Shown: positions 17,035-26,937, counted from the first letter of the stretch. The stretch is DNA of 39,616 nt from Anaerolineae bacterium (GCA_029907165.1 JARYMK010000006.1:1-39616); one strand, 5' to 3'. Notes: generated by a model not told the origin, from the sequence alone. Numbers and translations: made by a program.

Positions 17035-18783
17035 ATGTCAATGCGACGACGAGGCGGAGTCATCCTGAGCATTATTCTGTTGCCGTTGCTGATGCTCCTG
17101 GGCTATTTTGTCATGATGCGGTTCCAGGGTTCCTTTGAGGGATTCCGCACGCCTCTGAAAGATACGCTTCCGGAGGCAGCCTCCACCAGTCCGGTGGTGC
17201 AGCAGGTGGTGTACGTCATTGTGGACGGTTTGCGCTATGACACTTCGCTGGAGATGCCGTTTCTGAACGGCCTGCGGAAGAAGGGCGCGTATGCGGTCAT
17301 GCACAGTAAAGCCCCGTCCTACTCCCAGCCCTCGTGGACGACGCTGGTAACGGGCGCGTGGCCCGACATCAACGACTGCCCGCCGTTGAACGCCGACTAC
17401 GAGGACATCAAGCCTTTCGGCGTGGATCACCTGTTCGCGGTGGTACGCCGCGCCGGAATGACCAGCGCCGTCGCGGGCTTCAACTGGTGGGAGAAAATGA
17501 TCCCCCAGGATCTGCTCCAAGCAGGGTTCTATGTGGAGGGCGAGGATGATGCCGCTGACCGCGCGGTGCTGGCCAAGTCGCTGGAATTCCTGACGACGGT
17601 CCGCCCGAACCTGCTGCTTGTCCACTTTGACCAGGTGGACCACGCGGGCCACCTGTACGGCGGCGAGAGCGCCGAGTACCGCCAGGCCGCCTACGCCGTG
17701 GACGGCATGATCCAGCAGATTGTTGAGGCCATGGATCTGGAGGAGAGCGTGCTGGTCGTCGTGTCGGATCACGGGCACATCAAGCGGGGCGGCCACGGCG
17801 GGCATGATGCCGTCGTGCTCAAAGAACCGTTTGTGATGGTGGGCAAGGGCGTCGTGCCGGGCAACCTCGGCGACATTCAGCAGACCGACGTGGCCCCCAC
17901 CATCGCGGCCCTCCTCGGCGCAGCACCACCGTCGGCGACGCAGGGCCACATCCTGCTGGACGCGCTGGACCTCACCGTGGAGCAGAAGACCGAGAAACTG
18001 GTTTCCATGGCGCACCAGCGCATCGCCTTGGGCAACCTGTACCTGGACAGCATCGGGCAAGAGCCGCTGAGCGACGTGGCCCCTGGGGATGCCGCCGTCG
18101 CCCAGAGTTCCATTGAGGTGCGGAACTATGAGAGCGCGGCCCAACTGGCCCTGTATGCCATTGACCAGGTGGACTCGGAGATGGAAATCGCCACCGAGCA
18201 CCGCCTGCTTTCCGAACGCGCCTATCGCCGCGTGTTTGCCGTCCTCGCCGTGATTCTGCCGCTGTACCTGGTGTACCGGAAGCGGAGCGTGAGGGTGTTG
18301 TTCCTGGCGTTTGCGGCGCTGGTATCGCTGGCCGTTTATCATCTGTACTTCGTGCGGACGGGCAACGTGTATTCCTTGAGCACCATCGTGGGCCTGGACC
18401 CGTTCCTGATGGGCACGCTCAAGGGCACGGCCCTGGGGCTTGGGGTTGGGACGCTCATCGTGGTGGTGCGCCTGTGGGTGGAGAAGGAGCGGTCGTGGCT
18501 GAACATCGCCGGCGCCACCTACGGGTTCGTGTTCCTGACGCTCTACCTCGTCGGCGTCCAGTTGGCGGTGGCGTATCTGTACAACGGGCTGACCATCACC
18601 TGGCACCTGCCCGATTTCGCCGTCGGGTTCCACCAGTTCGTGGCGATGATCCAGTGGGTGCTAGTGGCAGGCATCGGGTTGGTGCTGCCCGTGGTTACGC
18701 TGCTGCTGAACGGCGCGCTGCCCCGCCTCATCTGGAAGGCCGAGCCGGTGGTGCGCTCGTGGTTGTGGCGTGCGGTGGCATAA
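17035..18783 (+). CDS. Type I phosphodiesterase/alkaline phosphatase superfamily membrane protein
   Basis: VIVDGLRYD...APSYSQPSWTTLVTG...VHFDQVDHAGHLYG...VVVSDHGH..GGHGG metal-binding motifs; C-terminal TM helices. Start taken as MSMRRRGG, not 16735. Confidence 0.88.
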   Translation: MSMRRRGGVILSIILLPLLMLLGYFVMMRFQGSFEGFRTPLKDTLPEAASTSPVVQQVVYVIVDGLRYDTSLEMPFLNGLRKKGAYAVMHSKAPSYSQPSWTTLVTGAWPDINDCPPLNADYEDIKPFGVDHLFAVVRRAGMTSAVAGFNWWEKMIPQDLLQAGFYVEGEDDAADRAVLAKSLEFLTTVRPNLLLVHFDQVDHAGHLYGGESAEYRQAAYAVDGMIQQIVEAMDLEESVLVVVSDHGHIKRGGHGGHDAVVLKEPFVMVGKGVVPGNLGDIQQTDVAPTIAALLGAAPPSATQGHILLDALDLTVEQKTEKLVSMAHQRIALGNLYLDSIGQEPLSDVAPGDAAVAQSSIEVRNYESAAQLALYAIDQVDSEMEIATEHRLLSERAYRRVFAVLAVILPLYLVYRKRSVRVLFLAFAALVSLAVYHLYFVRTGNVYSLSTIVGLDPFLMGTLKGTALGLGVGTLIVVVRLWVEKERSWLNIAGATYGFVFLTLYLVGVQLAVAYLYNGLTITWHLPDFAVGFHQFVAMIQWVLVAGIGLVLPVVTLLLNGALPRLIWKAEPVVRSWLWRAVA

Positions 18784-18822
18784 CCGGCTGGCGCGTGCAA
18801 TCTGGGTTCGCGGAGTTGGGCG

Positions 18823-19653
18823 ATGCGGGTGTTCATCACGGGGTGCAACGGACAACTGGGGCGCAGTCTCACGCCGCTCCTTGAGGGCGAGATTCTGTGC
18901 GGCGCGGACTTGCCCGACTACGACATCACCGACGCGCGGGCTATCCGTCGGGCCATCGTGGACTTCGCGCCGCATGTGGTGATCCACGCGGGGGCTTTCA
19001 CCAACGTGGACGCCTGCGAGACCGACCCCGACACGGCCTACCGCGTGAACGCGCTGGGCACTCACAACGTGGCCCTGGCCTGCCTGGAGTGCGGCGCGGA
19101 GATGGTGCACATCAGCACCAACGAGGTGTTTGACGGAACGAAGGACGCGCCCTATCTGGAGTTTGACACGCCGAACCCCATCAACACCTACGGCCGCACC
19201 AAGTGGGCAGGCGAGCAGTACGTGCAGCGGTTCTTGCACCGGTACTACATCGTGCGGACGGCGTGGCTGTACGCCCGCGGCGGCAACAACTTCGTGGCGA
19301 AGATTATCAAGGCGGCGGACGAGCGCGGGGCGCTCAGCGTGGTGAGCGACGAGTTCGGCTCGCCCACCTACGCCCCCGACCTGGCCGAGGCCATCGTGAA
19401 ACTCATCCAGACGCATCACTACGGTGTCTATCACTTCGTGAACGAGGGCGTCTGCTCGCGGTACGAGTGGGCGGTGCGGATTCTGGAGTTGGCGGGGCGT
19501 GGGCACGTGCCTGTGAAGCCGATTCACGCATCCGAGTGGAAGCGGCTGTCCAACCCGCCGCGGTACGCGCCGCTACGCAACTTCTGCGGCGCGGCGCTGG
19601 GCATCACGCTCCGCCCGTGGCAGGAGGCTCTTGCGGCCTACTTCGCGGAGTAG
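18823..19653 (+). CDS. rfbD: dTDP-4-dehydrorhamnose reductase-like NAD-dependent sugar reductase
   Basis: MRVFITGCNGQLGRSL, HAGAFTNVDACE, VHISTNEVFDG, TYGRTKWAGEQY, RTAWLYA. Confidence 0.9.
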   Translation: MRVFITGCNGQLGRSLTPLLEGEILCGADLPDYDITDARAIRRAIVDFAPHVVIHAGAFTNVDACETDPDTAYRVNALGTHNVALACLECGAEMVHISTNEVFDGTKDAPYLEFDTPNPINTYGRTKWAGEQYVQRFLHRYYIVRTAWLYARGGNNFVAKIIKAADERGALSVVSDEFGSPTYAPDLAEAIVKLIQTHHYGVYHFVNEGVCSRYEWAVRILELAGRGHVPVKPIHASEWKRLSNPPRYAPLRNFCGAALGITLRPWQEALAAYFAE

Positions 19654-19654
19654 G

Positions 19655-19725
19655 TTTGCCGCAGAGGGCACAGAGATTCTTAGGGACATGCACCCTCCGC
19701 GGTCTCTGCGTGCTCTGCGGTGAAA
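19655..19725. repeat. CCGCAGAG..CTCTGCGGTGAA inverted-repeat element (copy C)
   Basis: Left arm GCCGCAGAGGGCACAGAGA pairs with right arm TCTCTGCGTGCTCTGCGGTGAA. Confidence 0.8.
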
Positions 19726-19732
19726 CTATCAG

Positions 19733-20713
19733 TTGAGGAGGCACTTGTCCGGTCCGAGGGTATCTGTCATCATCCCAAACTGGAACGGCGCCCGGTATCT
19801 GGTAACGTGCCTGGACAGCCTGCGCCGCCAGGCGTACACCGACTTTGAGACGATTGTGGTGGACAACGCTTCTACGGACGAGTCGGTGGCGCTGATGGAG
19901 CGGGACTATCCGGAGGTGCGACTGATTCGGCTCAACGAGAACCGGGGCCTGACCGGCGGCGTCAACGCGGGCATCCGCGAGGCGCGCGGCGAGATCATCG
20001 TGCTGTTCAACAACGACACCGAGGCCGACGAGAACTGGCTGCGGGAACTGGTCGCGGCGCTGGACGCCCATCCCGAAGCGGGGATGGCCGCCACCAAGAT
20101 GATGCTGTTTGACCGCCGCCATGTCATCCATTCGGCGGGCGACTACTACCGCACCGACGGCATACCGGGGAATCGCGGCGTGTGGGAGGAGGATGCGGGG
20201 CAGTACGACGGCGACATCTGGGTCTTCGGCCCGTGCGGGGGCGCGGCGGCCTATCGGCGCTCGCTGCTGGACGAAATCGGCCTGTTTGACGAAGACCTGT
20301 TCATGTACTGCGAGGACGTGGACATGGCCTGGCGTGCGCAGTTGGCGGGGCATCGGTGTGTCTTCGCGCCCAGGGCGATCATCTACCACCGGCTCAGCGC
20401 CACCGGCGGGGGCAAGATCGCCAGTTTCTACACCGGTCGCAACACGATTTACGTGATCGCCAAGGATTACCCAGGCGATTTGCTGAAGAAGCACTGGAAG
20501 GATATTATCCGCGCGCAGTGGGGCATCGCCAAGGACGCGCTGCGGGCGTGGCGCGGCGAGGCGGCGCGGGCGCGGCTGCGGGGCATCCTGGCAGGCATCG
20601 GGCGCATCCCGCTGGCCTTGCGCAAGCGGCGGCAGGTGCAGCGCATGCGCAAGGTCTCGCCGGCGTACCTGGAGGCGTTGCTGACGCCCGCGCGGAGACA
20701 GGAGAAGGCATGA
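19733..20713 (+). CDS. Glycosyltransferase family 2 (rhamnosyltransferase-like)
   Basis: VSVIIPNWNGARYLVTCLDSL, NNDTEADENWL, EDVDMAWRAQLAGHR. Exact start uncertain (TTG at 19733 or 19745). Confidence 0.92.
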   Translation: MRRHLSGPRVSVIIPNWNGARYLVTCLDSLRRQAYTDFETIVVDNASTDESVALMERDYPEVRLIRLNENRGLTGGVNAGIREARGEIIVLFNNDTEADENWLRELVAALDAHPEAGMAATKMMLFDRRHVIHSAGDYYRTDGIPGNRGVWEEDAGQYDGDIWVFGPCGGAAAYRRSLLDEIGLFDEDLFMYCEDVDMAWRAQLAGHRCVFAPRAIIYHRLSATGGGKIASFYTGRNTIYVIAKDYPGDLLKKHWKDIIRAQWGIAKDALRAWRGEAARARLRGILAGIGRIPLALRKRRQVQRMRKVSPAYLEALLTPARRQEKA

Positions 20714-21525
20714 GTTCTGAAGGGGCCTATTTGACCATTGTGATACCCGCCTACAACGAGGAGAAGCGGCTCCCGGCCAACCTGGAAAAGGCGCTGGCCT
20801 TTGTGCAGGCCCAGCCCTACGAGACGGAGATCATCATCGTGGACGACGGGAGCACCGACGGGACGGTGGCGGCTGTGCGGGCGTTCGCCGGAAGGCACCC
20901 CCGCCTGCGACTGATTGAGAACGACCACCGCGGCAAAGCCTACACCGTGCGCACCGGAATGCTGGCCGCCACGGGCCGCTACGTCCTCTTCACGGACGCC
21001 GATCTGCCCACCCCGCTGGAGGAACTGAGCAAGATGTTCGCGGCGGTACAGGAAGGCTACGATGTGGTCATCGGCTCGCGCGAGGGGCTGGGCGCGCGGC
21101 GGGTCGGCGAGCCCTGGTACCGCCACTTCATGGGGCGCGTCTTCAACTTCGTCGTGCGGCTCGTCGCGCTGCGGCAGTTCCAGGACACCCAGTGCGGGTT
21201 CAAACTGTTCACCCGCGAGGCAGCGCATGACCTGTTCCGCCGCCTGCGCCTGTACGGCGACGACGCCAAGCCTGCCAAAGGCGGCACGCTCACCGGCTTT
21301 GACGTGGAGGTGCTGTACCTTGCGGTCAAGTCGGGCTACAGGGTCAAGGACGTGCCGGTGGAATGGCACTACGGCGAGAGCAGCAAGGTGCACCCCGTGC
21401 GTGAATCCATCCGCATGTTCCAGGACGTGGTGCGCATTCGGCTGAACGACTGGCGCGGGCGCTATCGCCAGCCGGTGGCGGCCAAGGGGCAGATGGGGGG
21501 GCATCCCCCCGAAGCGCACGATTGA
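20710..21525 (+). CDS. Dolichyl-phosphate glucosyltransferase-like GT2 (Alg5-type)
   Basis: TIVIPAYNEEKRLPANLEKA, IIVDDGSTDGT, FTDADLPTPLEEL, DTQCGFKLF. ATGA overlap with the preceding CDS. Confidence 0.9.
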   Translation: MSSEGAYLTIVIPAYNEEKRLPANLEKALAFVQAQPYETEIIIVDDGSTDGTVAAVRAFAGRHPRLRLIENDHRGKAYTVRTGMLAATGRYVLFTDADLPTPLEELSKMFAAVQEGYDVVIGSREGLGARRVGEPWYRHFMGRVFNFVVRLVALRQFQDTQCGFKLFTREAAHDLFRRLRLYGDDAKPAKGGTLTGFDVEVLYLAVKSGYRVKDVPVEWHYGESSKVHPVRESIRMFQDVVRIRLNDWRGRYRQPVAAKGQMGGHPPEAHD

Positions 21526-21598
21526 CCGAAAAGAGGCCGCCGCTAGTCGGCGAAGTGTTTAGGGGAAACTGTCTGTTTCTAGTGAGGAGAAGACGAGC

Positions 21599-23350
21599 AT
21601 GACCGAGCGAATTCACGTCTGCGTGGCCTGGCCCTATGTCAACGGCGACCTGCACCTGGGGCACCTGGCCGGCGCGTATATCCCGTGCGACATCTTCGCG
21701 CGCTACCAGCGGCTGCGTGGGCGCGAGGTGCTGATGGTCTCCGGTAGCGACACCCACGGCACGCCCATCACCGTGCGCGCTGAGGAGGAGGGCATCACCC
21801 CGCGCGAGGTGGTGGATCGCTACCACCCGCGCGACATTGAGGCCTATCTGAAACTAGGCGTTTCCTTTGACCTGTACACGGAGACCGACACCGAGAACCA
21901 CTGGGCGGTTACCCAGGACGTGTTCCTGACACTGCTGCGCAACGGGTACATCTACCGCGACGTGATGGACGCGCTGTACTGCGACCACTGCAAGCGGTAC
22001 CTGCCCGACCGGTACGTGGAGGGCACGTGCCCGTACTGCGGCAACCCCAGCGCGCGGGGCGACCAGTGCGACAAGTGCGGGCGCACGCTGGACGCCGTTC
22101 AACTCCTGGAGCCGCGCTGCCGGTTCTGCGGCCACCGGCCCCGAATACGGCAGACGGAGCACTTCTTCCTGGACTTGCCCAAACTCCGCCAGCCCCTGCT
22201 GGAGTGGCTCAGCGACGGCAAGGAGCACTGGCGGCCCAACGTGCTCCAGTTCACCTTGAACATGCTGAACGACCCCGAACTGCGGGGGCGGCCCATAACC
22301 CGCGACATCCCCTGGGGCATACCGGTGCCGGTGGAGGGGTTTGAGGAGAAGCGCATCTACGTCTGGTTTGACGCCGTCATCGGCTACTTGGCCGCCACGA
22401 AAGAATGGGCCAAACTCATCGGCGAGCCGGAACGCTGGCGCGACTGGTGGCAGGACAAGAACACCCGCAGTTACTATTTCATCGGCAAGGACAACATTCC
22501 GTTCCACACCGTCATCTGGCCGGGGATGCTCATCGGCTACGGCAACCTGAACCTGCCCTACGACGTGCCCGCCAACGAGTATCTGACGCTGGAAGAGAGG
22601 ACGCTGAGCAAGAGCCGCCGCTGGGTCATAGAGGTGCTGGACTTCCTGTCCCGCTACGACCCGGACACGCTCCGCTATATCCTGTCCATCAACATGCCCG
22701 AGACGCGCGATACGAACTTCTCGTGGGGCGAGTACGTGCGCCGCACCAACGACGAGTTAGTGGCCACCTACGGCAACCTGGTGCACCGCACCCTGTCCTT
22801 CGCTCAGCGCAACTTTGAGGGGCGCGTGCCCGAGCCGGGCGAACTTTCCGAGGCGGATGCGGCCATCCTGGCGCGGGCCGACGGCGCGTTCCAGACGGTG
22901 GGCGACCTGCTGGACGGGTGCAAGTTCAAGGCGGCCATCACCGAGGTCATGGCCGTGGCGCATGACGCGAACCGTTACCTGGACGCCAAAGCGCCGTGGT
23001 TCCAAATCAAGACGGACCGTCGCACCGCCGCCACGACGATTTACACCTGCCTGTGCGTTATCAATGACCTCAAGGTGCTGCTGGCTCCGTTCCTGCCGTT
23101 CTCATCCCAGCGGCTCCACCGCTTGCTGGGGTACGACACGGATATCTTCGGGCGGCAGTACACCGAGGTGGTGCAAGAGGCGACGCGGTCGCATCTGGTG
23201 CTGCGTTACGACGGGAGCGCGCTGGCGGCGCGATGGGAGCCGAGCCGCGTGCCGCCCGGACAGAAGTTGCCGCCGCCCACGCCGCTGTTCAGCAAGGTGG
23301 ACGAGAGCATCGTGGAGCAGGAACTGGCGCGGATGTCCGGCGGGGCCTAG
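21599..23350 (+). CDS. metG: Methionyl-tRNA synthetase
   Basis: VAWPYVNGDLHLGHLAGAYIPCDI (HLGH), GSDTHGTPI, zinc knuckles CDHC/CPYC/CDKC/CRFC, and TLSKSR in the KMSKS position. Confidence 0.96.
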   Translation: MTERIHVCVAWPYVNGDLHLGHLAGAYIPCDIFARYQRLRGREVLMVSGSDTHGTPITVRAEEEGITPREVVDRYHPRDIEAYLKLGVSFDLYTETDTENHWAVTQDVFLTLLRNGYIYRDVMDALYCDHCKRYLPDRYVEGTCPYCGNPSARGDQCDKCGRTLDAVQLLEPRCRFCGHRPRIRQTEHFFLDLPKLRQPLLEWLSDGKEHWRPNVLQFTLNMLNDPELRGRPITRDIPWGIPVPVEGFEEKRIYVWFDAVIGYLAATKEWAKLIGEPERWRDWWQDKNTRSYYFIGKDNIPFHTVIWPGMLIGYGNLNLPYDVPANEYLTLEERTLSKSRRWVIEVLDFLSRYDPDTLRYILSINMPETRDTNFSWGEYVRRTNDELVATYGNLVHRTLSFAQRNFEGRVPEPGELSEADAAILARADGAFQTVGDLLDGCKFKAAITEVMAVAHDANRYLDAKAPWFQIKTDRRTAATTIYTCLCVINDLKVLLAPFLPFSSQRLHRLLGYDTDIFGRQYTEVVQEATRSHLVLRYDGSALAARWEPSRVPPGQKLPPPTPLFSKVDESIVEQELARMSGGA

Positions 23351-23356
23351 CGCCCG

Positions 23357-24934
23357 ATGCACGCTGGTGGGACGGGAGGTTCGGCTTTGGATTCGCCCAG
23401 GGGGGATGTTCGGGGCCTGGGGTTGGCCGTCATCCTGATCGTGTATGTGCTGACGGCGGGCCTGTATGCTCTGCGCACGCCCCTGTGGCAGAATCCGGAC
23501 GAGCCCGCGCATTTCAACTACATCCGCTACATCTGGGAGGAGCAGCAACTGCCGGTTCTCCAGATGGGCGACTACCCGCACGCCTACCTGGAGGACATCA
23601 AGGCGCGTCGCTTCCCCCCGGACATGAGCATCGCCCCCATCCGCTACGAGTTCCACCAGCCGCCGCTGTACTATCTGATCGCCGCGCCGGTGTACGGCCT
23701 GGCAGGGAGCATCCCGCTGACGACGGGGGCGCAGGGCGTCATCGCGGCCCTAGGCGCGCCGACGAAGTGGGGATGGCCCCTGCCCGCCCAGGTCATGGCG
23801 CTGCGGTTCCTGTCCATTGCCTTTGGCGTGGGGTTCCTGGTCATCTGCTACCGGCTGGCGCACCTGATCTTCCCCGACGACCACCTGCTGGCACTGCTGG
23901 CGACAGGCTTCGCCGCCACCATCCCGATGCATGTGGCGATGAGCGCGGCGGTGAACAACGACAGCCTCGCCAACCTTCTGCTCGCGCTGGCGGTGCTCCT
24001 GATGCTCAAGGCTATGCGGGCCGAAGGCTCGCGCGCCGTGAGGACGTGGGTGTGGACGGGCGTGGTTGCGGGCTTGGCGATGCTCGCCAAATCCTCAACC
24101 TACGTGGCGATTCCCCTGGCGCTCGCGGCAATCGCGATGACCCCGGGACGGAGCGCCCGCTCGCTCGCGGTTCGCGCTGTGATGGTCTTCGGGCCGGCGC
24201 TCGCGCTGAACCTGCCCTGGTACATCCGCAACGCGGTGGTGTACGGTGGCGTGGACGTGCTGGGGCTTCAACGCCACGGTGAAATCGTGCTGGGCCAACC
24301 CACGACGGCGGAATGGGTGGCTCGGATGGGCCGGGGCGGCCTGGCGCGGGAGTTCATCGCCACCACGTTCCGCAGTTTCTGGGCGCAGTTCGGCTGGATG
24401 GGCGTCCTGGTTGATCAGCGCATCTACCAGGCGCTGGCGCTGGTGTCCCTGCTGGCGGTGGCCGGGCTGTGCCTGTTCCTGCTGCGGGCCGCGGCCAACC
24501 GGGGGATGCTGTCGGGGTTCCGGTGGAAAGCCCTGGGGCTTCTGGCGTTGTGGCTGGGCCTCACGGGCGCGGCCTACCTGTGGTACAACGCGCAGTTCGT
24601 GCAGCACCAGGGGCGCTACCTGTTTCCGGCGATGCCCGCCATTGCCCTGGGGATGGCGCTAGGCGTGCGCGAGACGTTCCGACCCACGCGAGCGCGGTTC
24701 CTGGCGCTGGTCAGCGCGCTGGGCATTGCCGCCAGCCTGGCGATGGTGGCGTTCACGGGCCGCGCGTTCAAGACGCTGTCGCTGCTGCTGGGGCTGTCGG
24801 CGCTGGGGTACGTCGTGATCTGGTGGCTTGGCCCCAGGCGGTCGTGGATATGGCATGTGGCCGCCTATGCGCTTTTCGTGGCGCTGGACTTCATTTGCCT
24901 TTTCGGCTATATTGTTCCATACTTCACAGGCTAG
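23357..24934 (+). CDS. GT-C type multi-TM glycosyltransferase (PMT/ArnT-like)
   Basis: Many TM helices with TPLWQNPDEPAHFNYI...FHQPPLYYLIAAPVYGL near the N-terminus, typical of DUF2142/GT39-like proteins. Confidence 0.78.
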   Translation: MHAGGTGGSALDSPRGDVRGLGLAVILIVYVLTAGLYALRTPLWQNPDEPAHFNYIRYIWEEQQLPVLQMGDYPHAYLEDIKARRFPPDMSIAPIRYEFHQPPLYYLIAAPVYGLAGSIPLTTGAQGVIAALGAPTKWGWPLPAQVMALRFLSIAFGVGFLVICYRLAHLIFPDDHLLALLATGFAATIPMHVAMSAAVNNDSLANLLLALAVLLMLKAMRAEGSRAVRTWVWTGVVAGLAMLAKSSTYVAIPLALAAIAMTPGRSARSLAVRAVMVFGPALALNLPWYIRNAVVYGGVDVLGLQRHGEIVLGQPTTAEWVARMGRGGLAREFIATTFRSFWAQFGWMGVLVDQRIYQALALVSLLAVAGLCLFLLRAAANRGMLSGFRWKALGLLALWLGLTGAAYLWYNAQFVQHQGRYLFPAMPAIALGMALGVRETFRPTRARFLALVSALGIAASLAMVAFTGRAFKTLSLLLGLSALGYVVIWWLGPRRSWIWHVAAYALFVALDFICLFGYIVPYFTG

Positions 24935-24960
24935 GCGGCGTGTTCGGCGGAGGTGGGGCG

Positions 24961-25314
24961 ATGGGCTTCTGGGAGCGCGTGCTGAAGAGCCTGACGGGTG
25001 GCAAGGGTGTTGCCGACCCCATGATCTACTGGGTGTACGTGCGGTGCGAGAAGTGCGGCGAGCCGCTGAAGGCGCGCGTGGACCTGCGCAACGAATTGAG
25101 CGCCGAATTTGGAGAACAGCGCGAGGACACGGTTTACACGACGCGTAAGGTCATCATCGGGAGCGGGCGGTGCCATGCGCCGGTGGAAGTGCGGCTGACG
25201 TTTGACTGGCGGCGCAACCTGCTGCGGCGCGAAATCTCCGGCGGCGCGTTTCTCACGGAAGCCGAATACCAGGCTGAAATCGGCCGTCAGAACTCATCAG
25301 GGGAGTCTTTGTAA
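24961..25314 (+). CDS. Conserved hypothetical protein with CxxC
   Basis: 117 aa MGFWERVLKSLTGGKG...YVRCEKCGEPLKARVDLRNEL...; ATG 24961 used instead of track start 24469. Confidence 0.65.
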   Translation: MGFWERVLKSLTGGKGVADPMIYWVYVRCEKCGEPLKARVDLRNELSAEFGEQREDTVYTTRKVIIGSGRCHAPVEVRLTFDWRRNLLRREISGGAFLTEAEYQAEIGRQNSSGESL

Positions 25315-25316
25315 CG

Positions 25317-26291
25317 ATGCCTCGTATTCAGAACAATGCAAGAGGGGAGCGGAAGCAAATCTGCGTGTTCAGCGGCCAGGCGCATCGGGTGCTGGCACTG
25401 GAAATCTGCGAGAACCAGGGGATTCCGCTGTCCCCGTCGGTTACCCGCAAGTTCAGCAACGACAACTTGTACGTCCAGTTGCAGGACAGCGTCCGCGAGA
25501 AGGACGTCTTCATCATCCAGCCGCTCACGTATCCCGTGAGCGACAACCTGGTGGAACTGCTCCTGCTGCTGGATGCGGCGCGGAGCGCGTCGGCCGGGCG
25601 CGTTACGGCGGTGATCCCGTACTACTCGTACAGCCGTTCGGACAAGAAAGACGAGCCGCGCATCTCCATCGCGGCCAAGCTCATCGCCGACCTCATCCAC
25701 ACGGCGGGTGCCAACCGCGTACTTACCATGACGCTCCACTCGCCGCAGGTGCACGGCTTCTTCCAGATGCCGGTGGATCACCTATCGGCCCATCCGGTCC
25801 TGGCCTCGCACTACCGCAAGAAGGACCTGTCCAACACGGTCGTCGTCGCGCCCGACATGGGCCACGCCAAGCGTGCTTTCGCCTTCGCCCGCAATCTGGG
25901 AGTTCCCGTGGCCGCCGGGACAAAGAAACGCCTGACCGACGAAACGGTGCACATTGAGACCATCATCGGCGACGTGCGGGGCAAGCGCGTCATCCTGTTT
26001 GACGACGAGGTGGCGACGGCAGGTTCGGTGATAGAGGCGGTGGCGCGGCTGCGGGAGATGGAGGTTACGGACGTGAGCCTGTGCTGCACCCACGGGGTTT
26101 TCTCCGGCCCCGCGATTCCGCGGCTGCTGGCGACGCCGGAGATTCACGAAATCGTTACGACCAACACCGTTCCCATACCACAGGAGAAGCGCATCAAGGA
26201 CATGCAGGTGCTGTCGGTCGCGCCGCTGTTCGCCGAGGCGATCCATCGGATTCACACTGGACAGTCCATGACGACGCTGTTTGAGTATTAG
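25317..26291 (+). CDS. prs: Ribose-phosphate pyrophosphokinase
   Basis: FSGQAHRVLALEICENQGIPLSPSVTRKFSNDNLYVQL...VFIIQPL...DEPRISIAAKLIADLI...ILFDDEVATAGSV (PRPP loop). Confidence 0.95.
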   Translation: MPRIQNNARGERKQICVFSGQAHRVLALEICENQGIPLSPSVTRKFSNDNLYVQLQDSVREKDVFIIQPLTYPVSDNLVELLLLLDAARSASAGRVTAVIPYYSYSRSDKKDEPRISIAAKLIADLIHTAGANRVLTMTLHSPQVHGFFQMPVDHLSAHPVLASHYRKKDLSNTVVVAPDMGHAKRAFAFARNLGVPVAAGTKKRLTDETVHIETIIGDVRGKRVILFDDEVATAGSVIEAVARLREMEVTDVSLCCTHGVFSGPAIPRLLATPEIHEIVTTNTVPIPQEKRIKDMQVLSVAPLFAEAIHRIHTGQSMTTLFEY

Positions 26292-26301
26292 GGGGCGTGG
26301 A

Positions 26302-26937
26302 TTACACTCCGTGCCGCCCGCCGCTACCCTGCGGTGCAGCGCCCGCGCCCTCGGCCTGCTGAATAGCCCGCGCCACCGCCGCGCCGAGGGCCCGCGCCCG
26401 CTCCAGCCACACCTCGTCGTTGCGTGCGCCCTTGCCCGCGTCGGCGTGGGGGATGAACAACTCGCCCACCGGCTCCACGCGGGCATCGTGGAAGAACAGG
26501 CGGATGGGCAACAGCGCGGCGGACGGGTCTTCGGTGGTGTCGCTGACCAGGATGATGCCGCCCTTCTTTACCTTCTCCAGGCGGGGTGTGAACACCGCTT
26601 TGCCGTCGGGGTCGCGCTCAATCCACGTGAGGCAGTTGGCGCGGTCTATCACGCGCTTCAACTGGGCGCTGACCGTGCCGTAGTAGATCGGCGAGCCGAT
26701 GATGATGCCGTCGGCGTTTTCCAGCACCTCGTAGATTTTCTGCATGTCGTCAAAGAAGAAGCAGTGATTGGGCGCTGGGTGCTTGGGACACGCCTGGCAA
26801 GGGCGAATGTCCATTTGGTTGAGGTGGAGGATTTCGGTGTCAGCGTCCAGCGAGGCCGCGCCTGCCAGGGCTTCGCGCACCAGCGTATCGGTGTTCATCT
26901 TAGGCCGAGGGCTCCCTACAAGGCCGACGATGCGCAT
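26302..26937 (-). CDS. Flavodoxin-like NAD(P)H/FMN reductase family protein
   Basis: MRIVGLVGSPRPKMNTDTLVREAL...ADGIIIGSPIYYGTVSAQLKRVIDR; start at 26937. Confidence 0.9.
   Translation of the reverse strand: MRIVGLVGSPRPKMNTDTLVREALAGAASLDADTEILHLNQMDIRPCQACPKHPAPNHCFFFDDMQKIYEVLENADGIIIGSPIYYGTVSAQLKRVIDRANCLTWIERDPDGKAVFTPRLEKVKKGGIILVSDTTEDPSAALLPIRLFFHDARVEPVGELFIPHADAGKGARNDEVWLERARALGAAVARAIQQAEGAGAAPQGSGGRHGV

Noticed and set aside
17038-18633. 531-aa minus-strand ORF
   Set aside because: Antisense to the phosphodiesterase CDS; H/V/Q-rich, no recognisable motif.
20356-20709. Long N-terminal extension of the Alg5-like ORF
   Set aside because: Overlaps the preceding GT2 in another frame; ATG 20710 with ATGA overlap and SD is the better start.
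22585-22620. TLSKSR in place of KMSKS in MetRS as evidence of a nonfunctional enzyme
   Set aside because: The KMSKS loop tolerates substitution, and the rest of the protein (HLGH, zinc knuckles, anticodon domain) looks intact.
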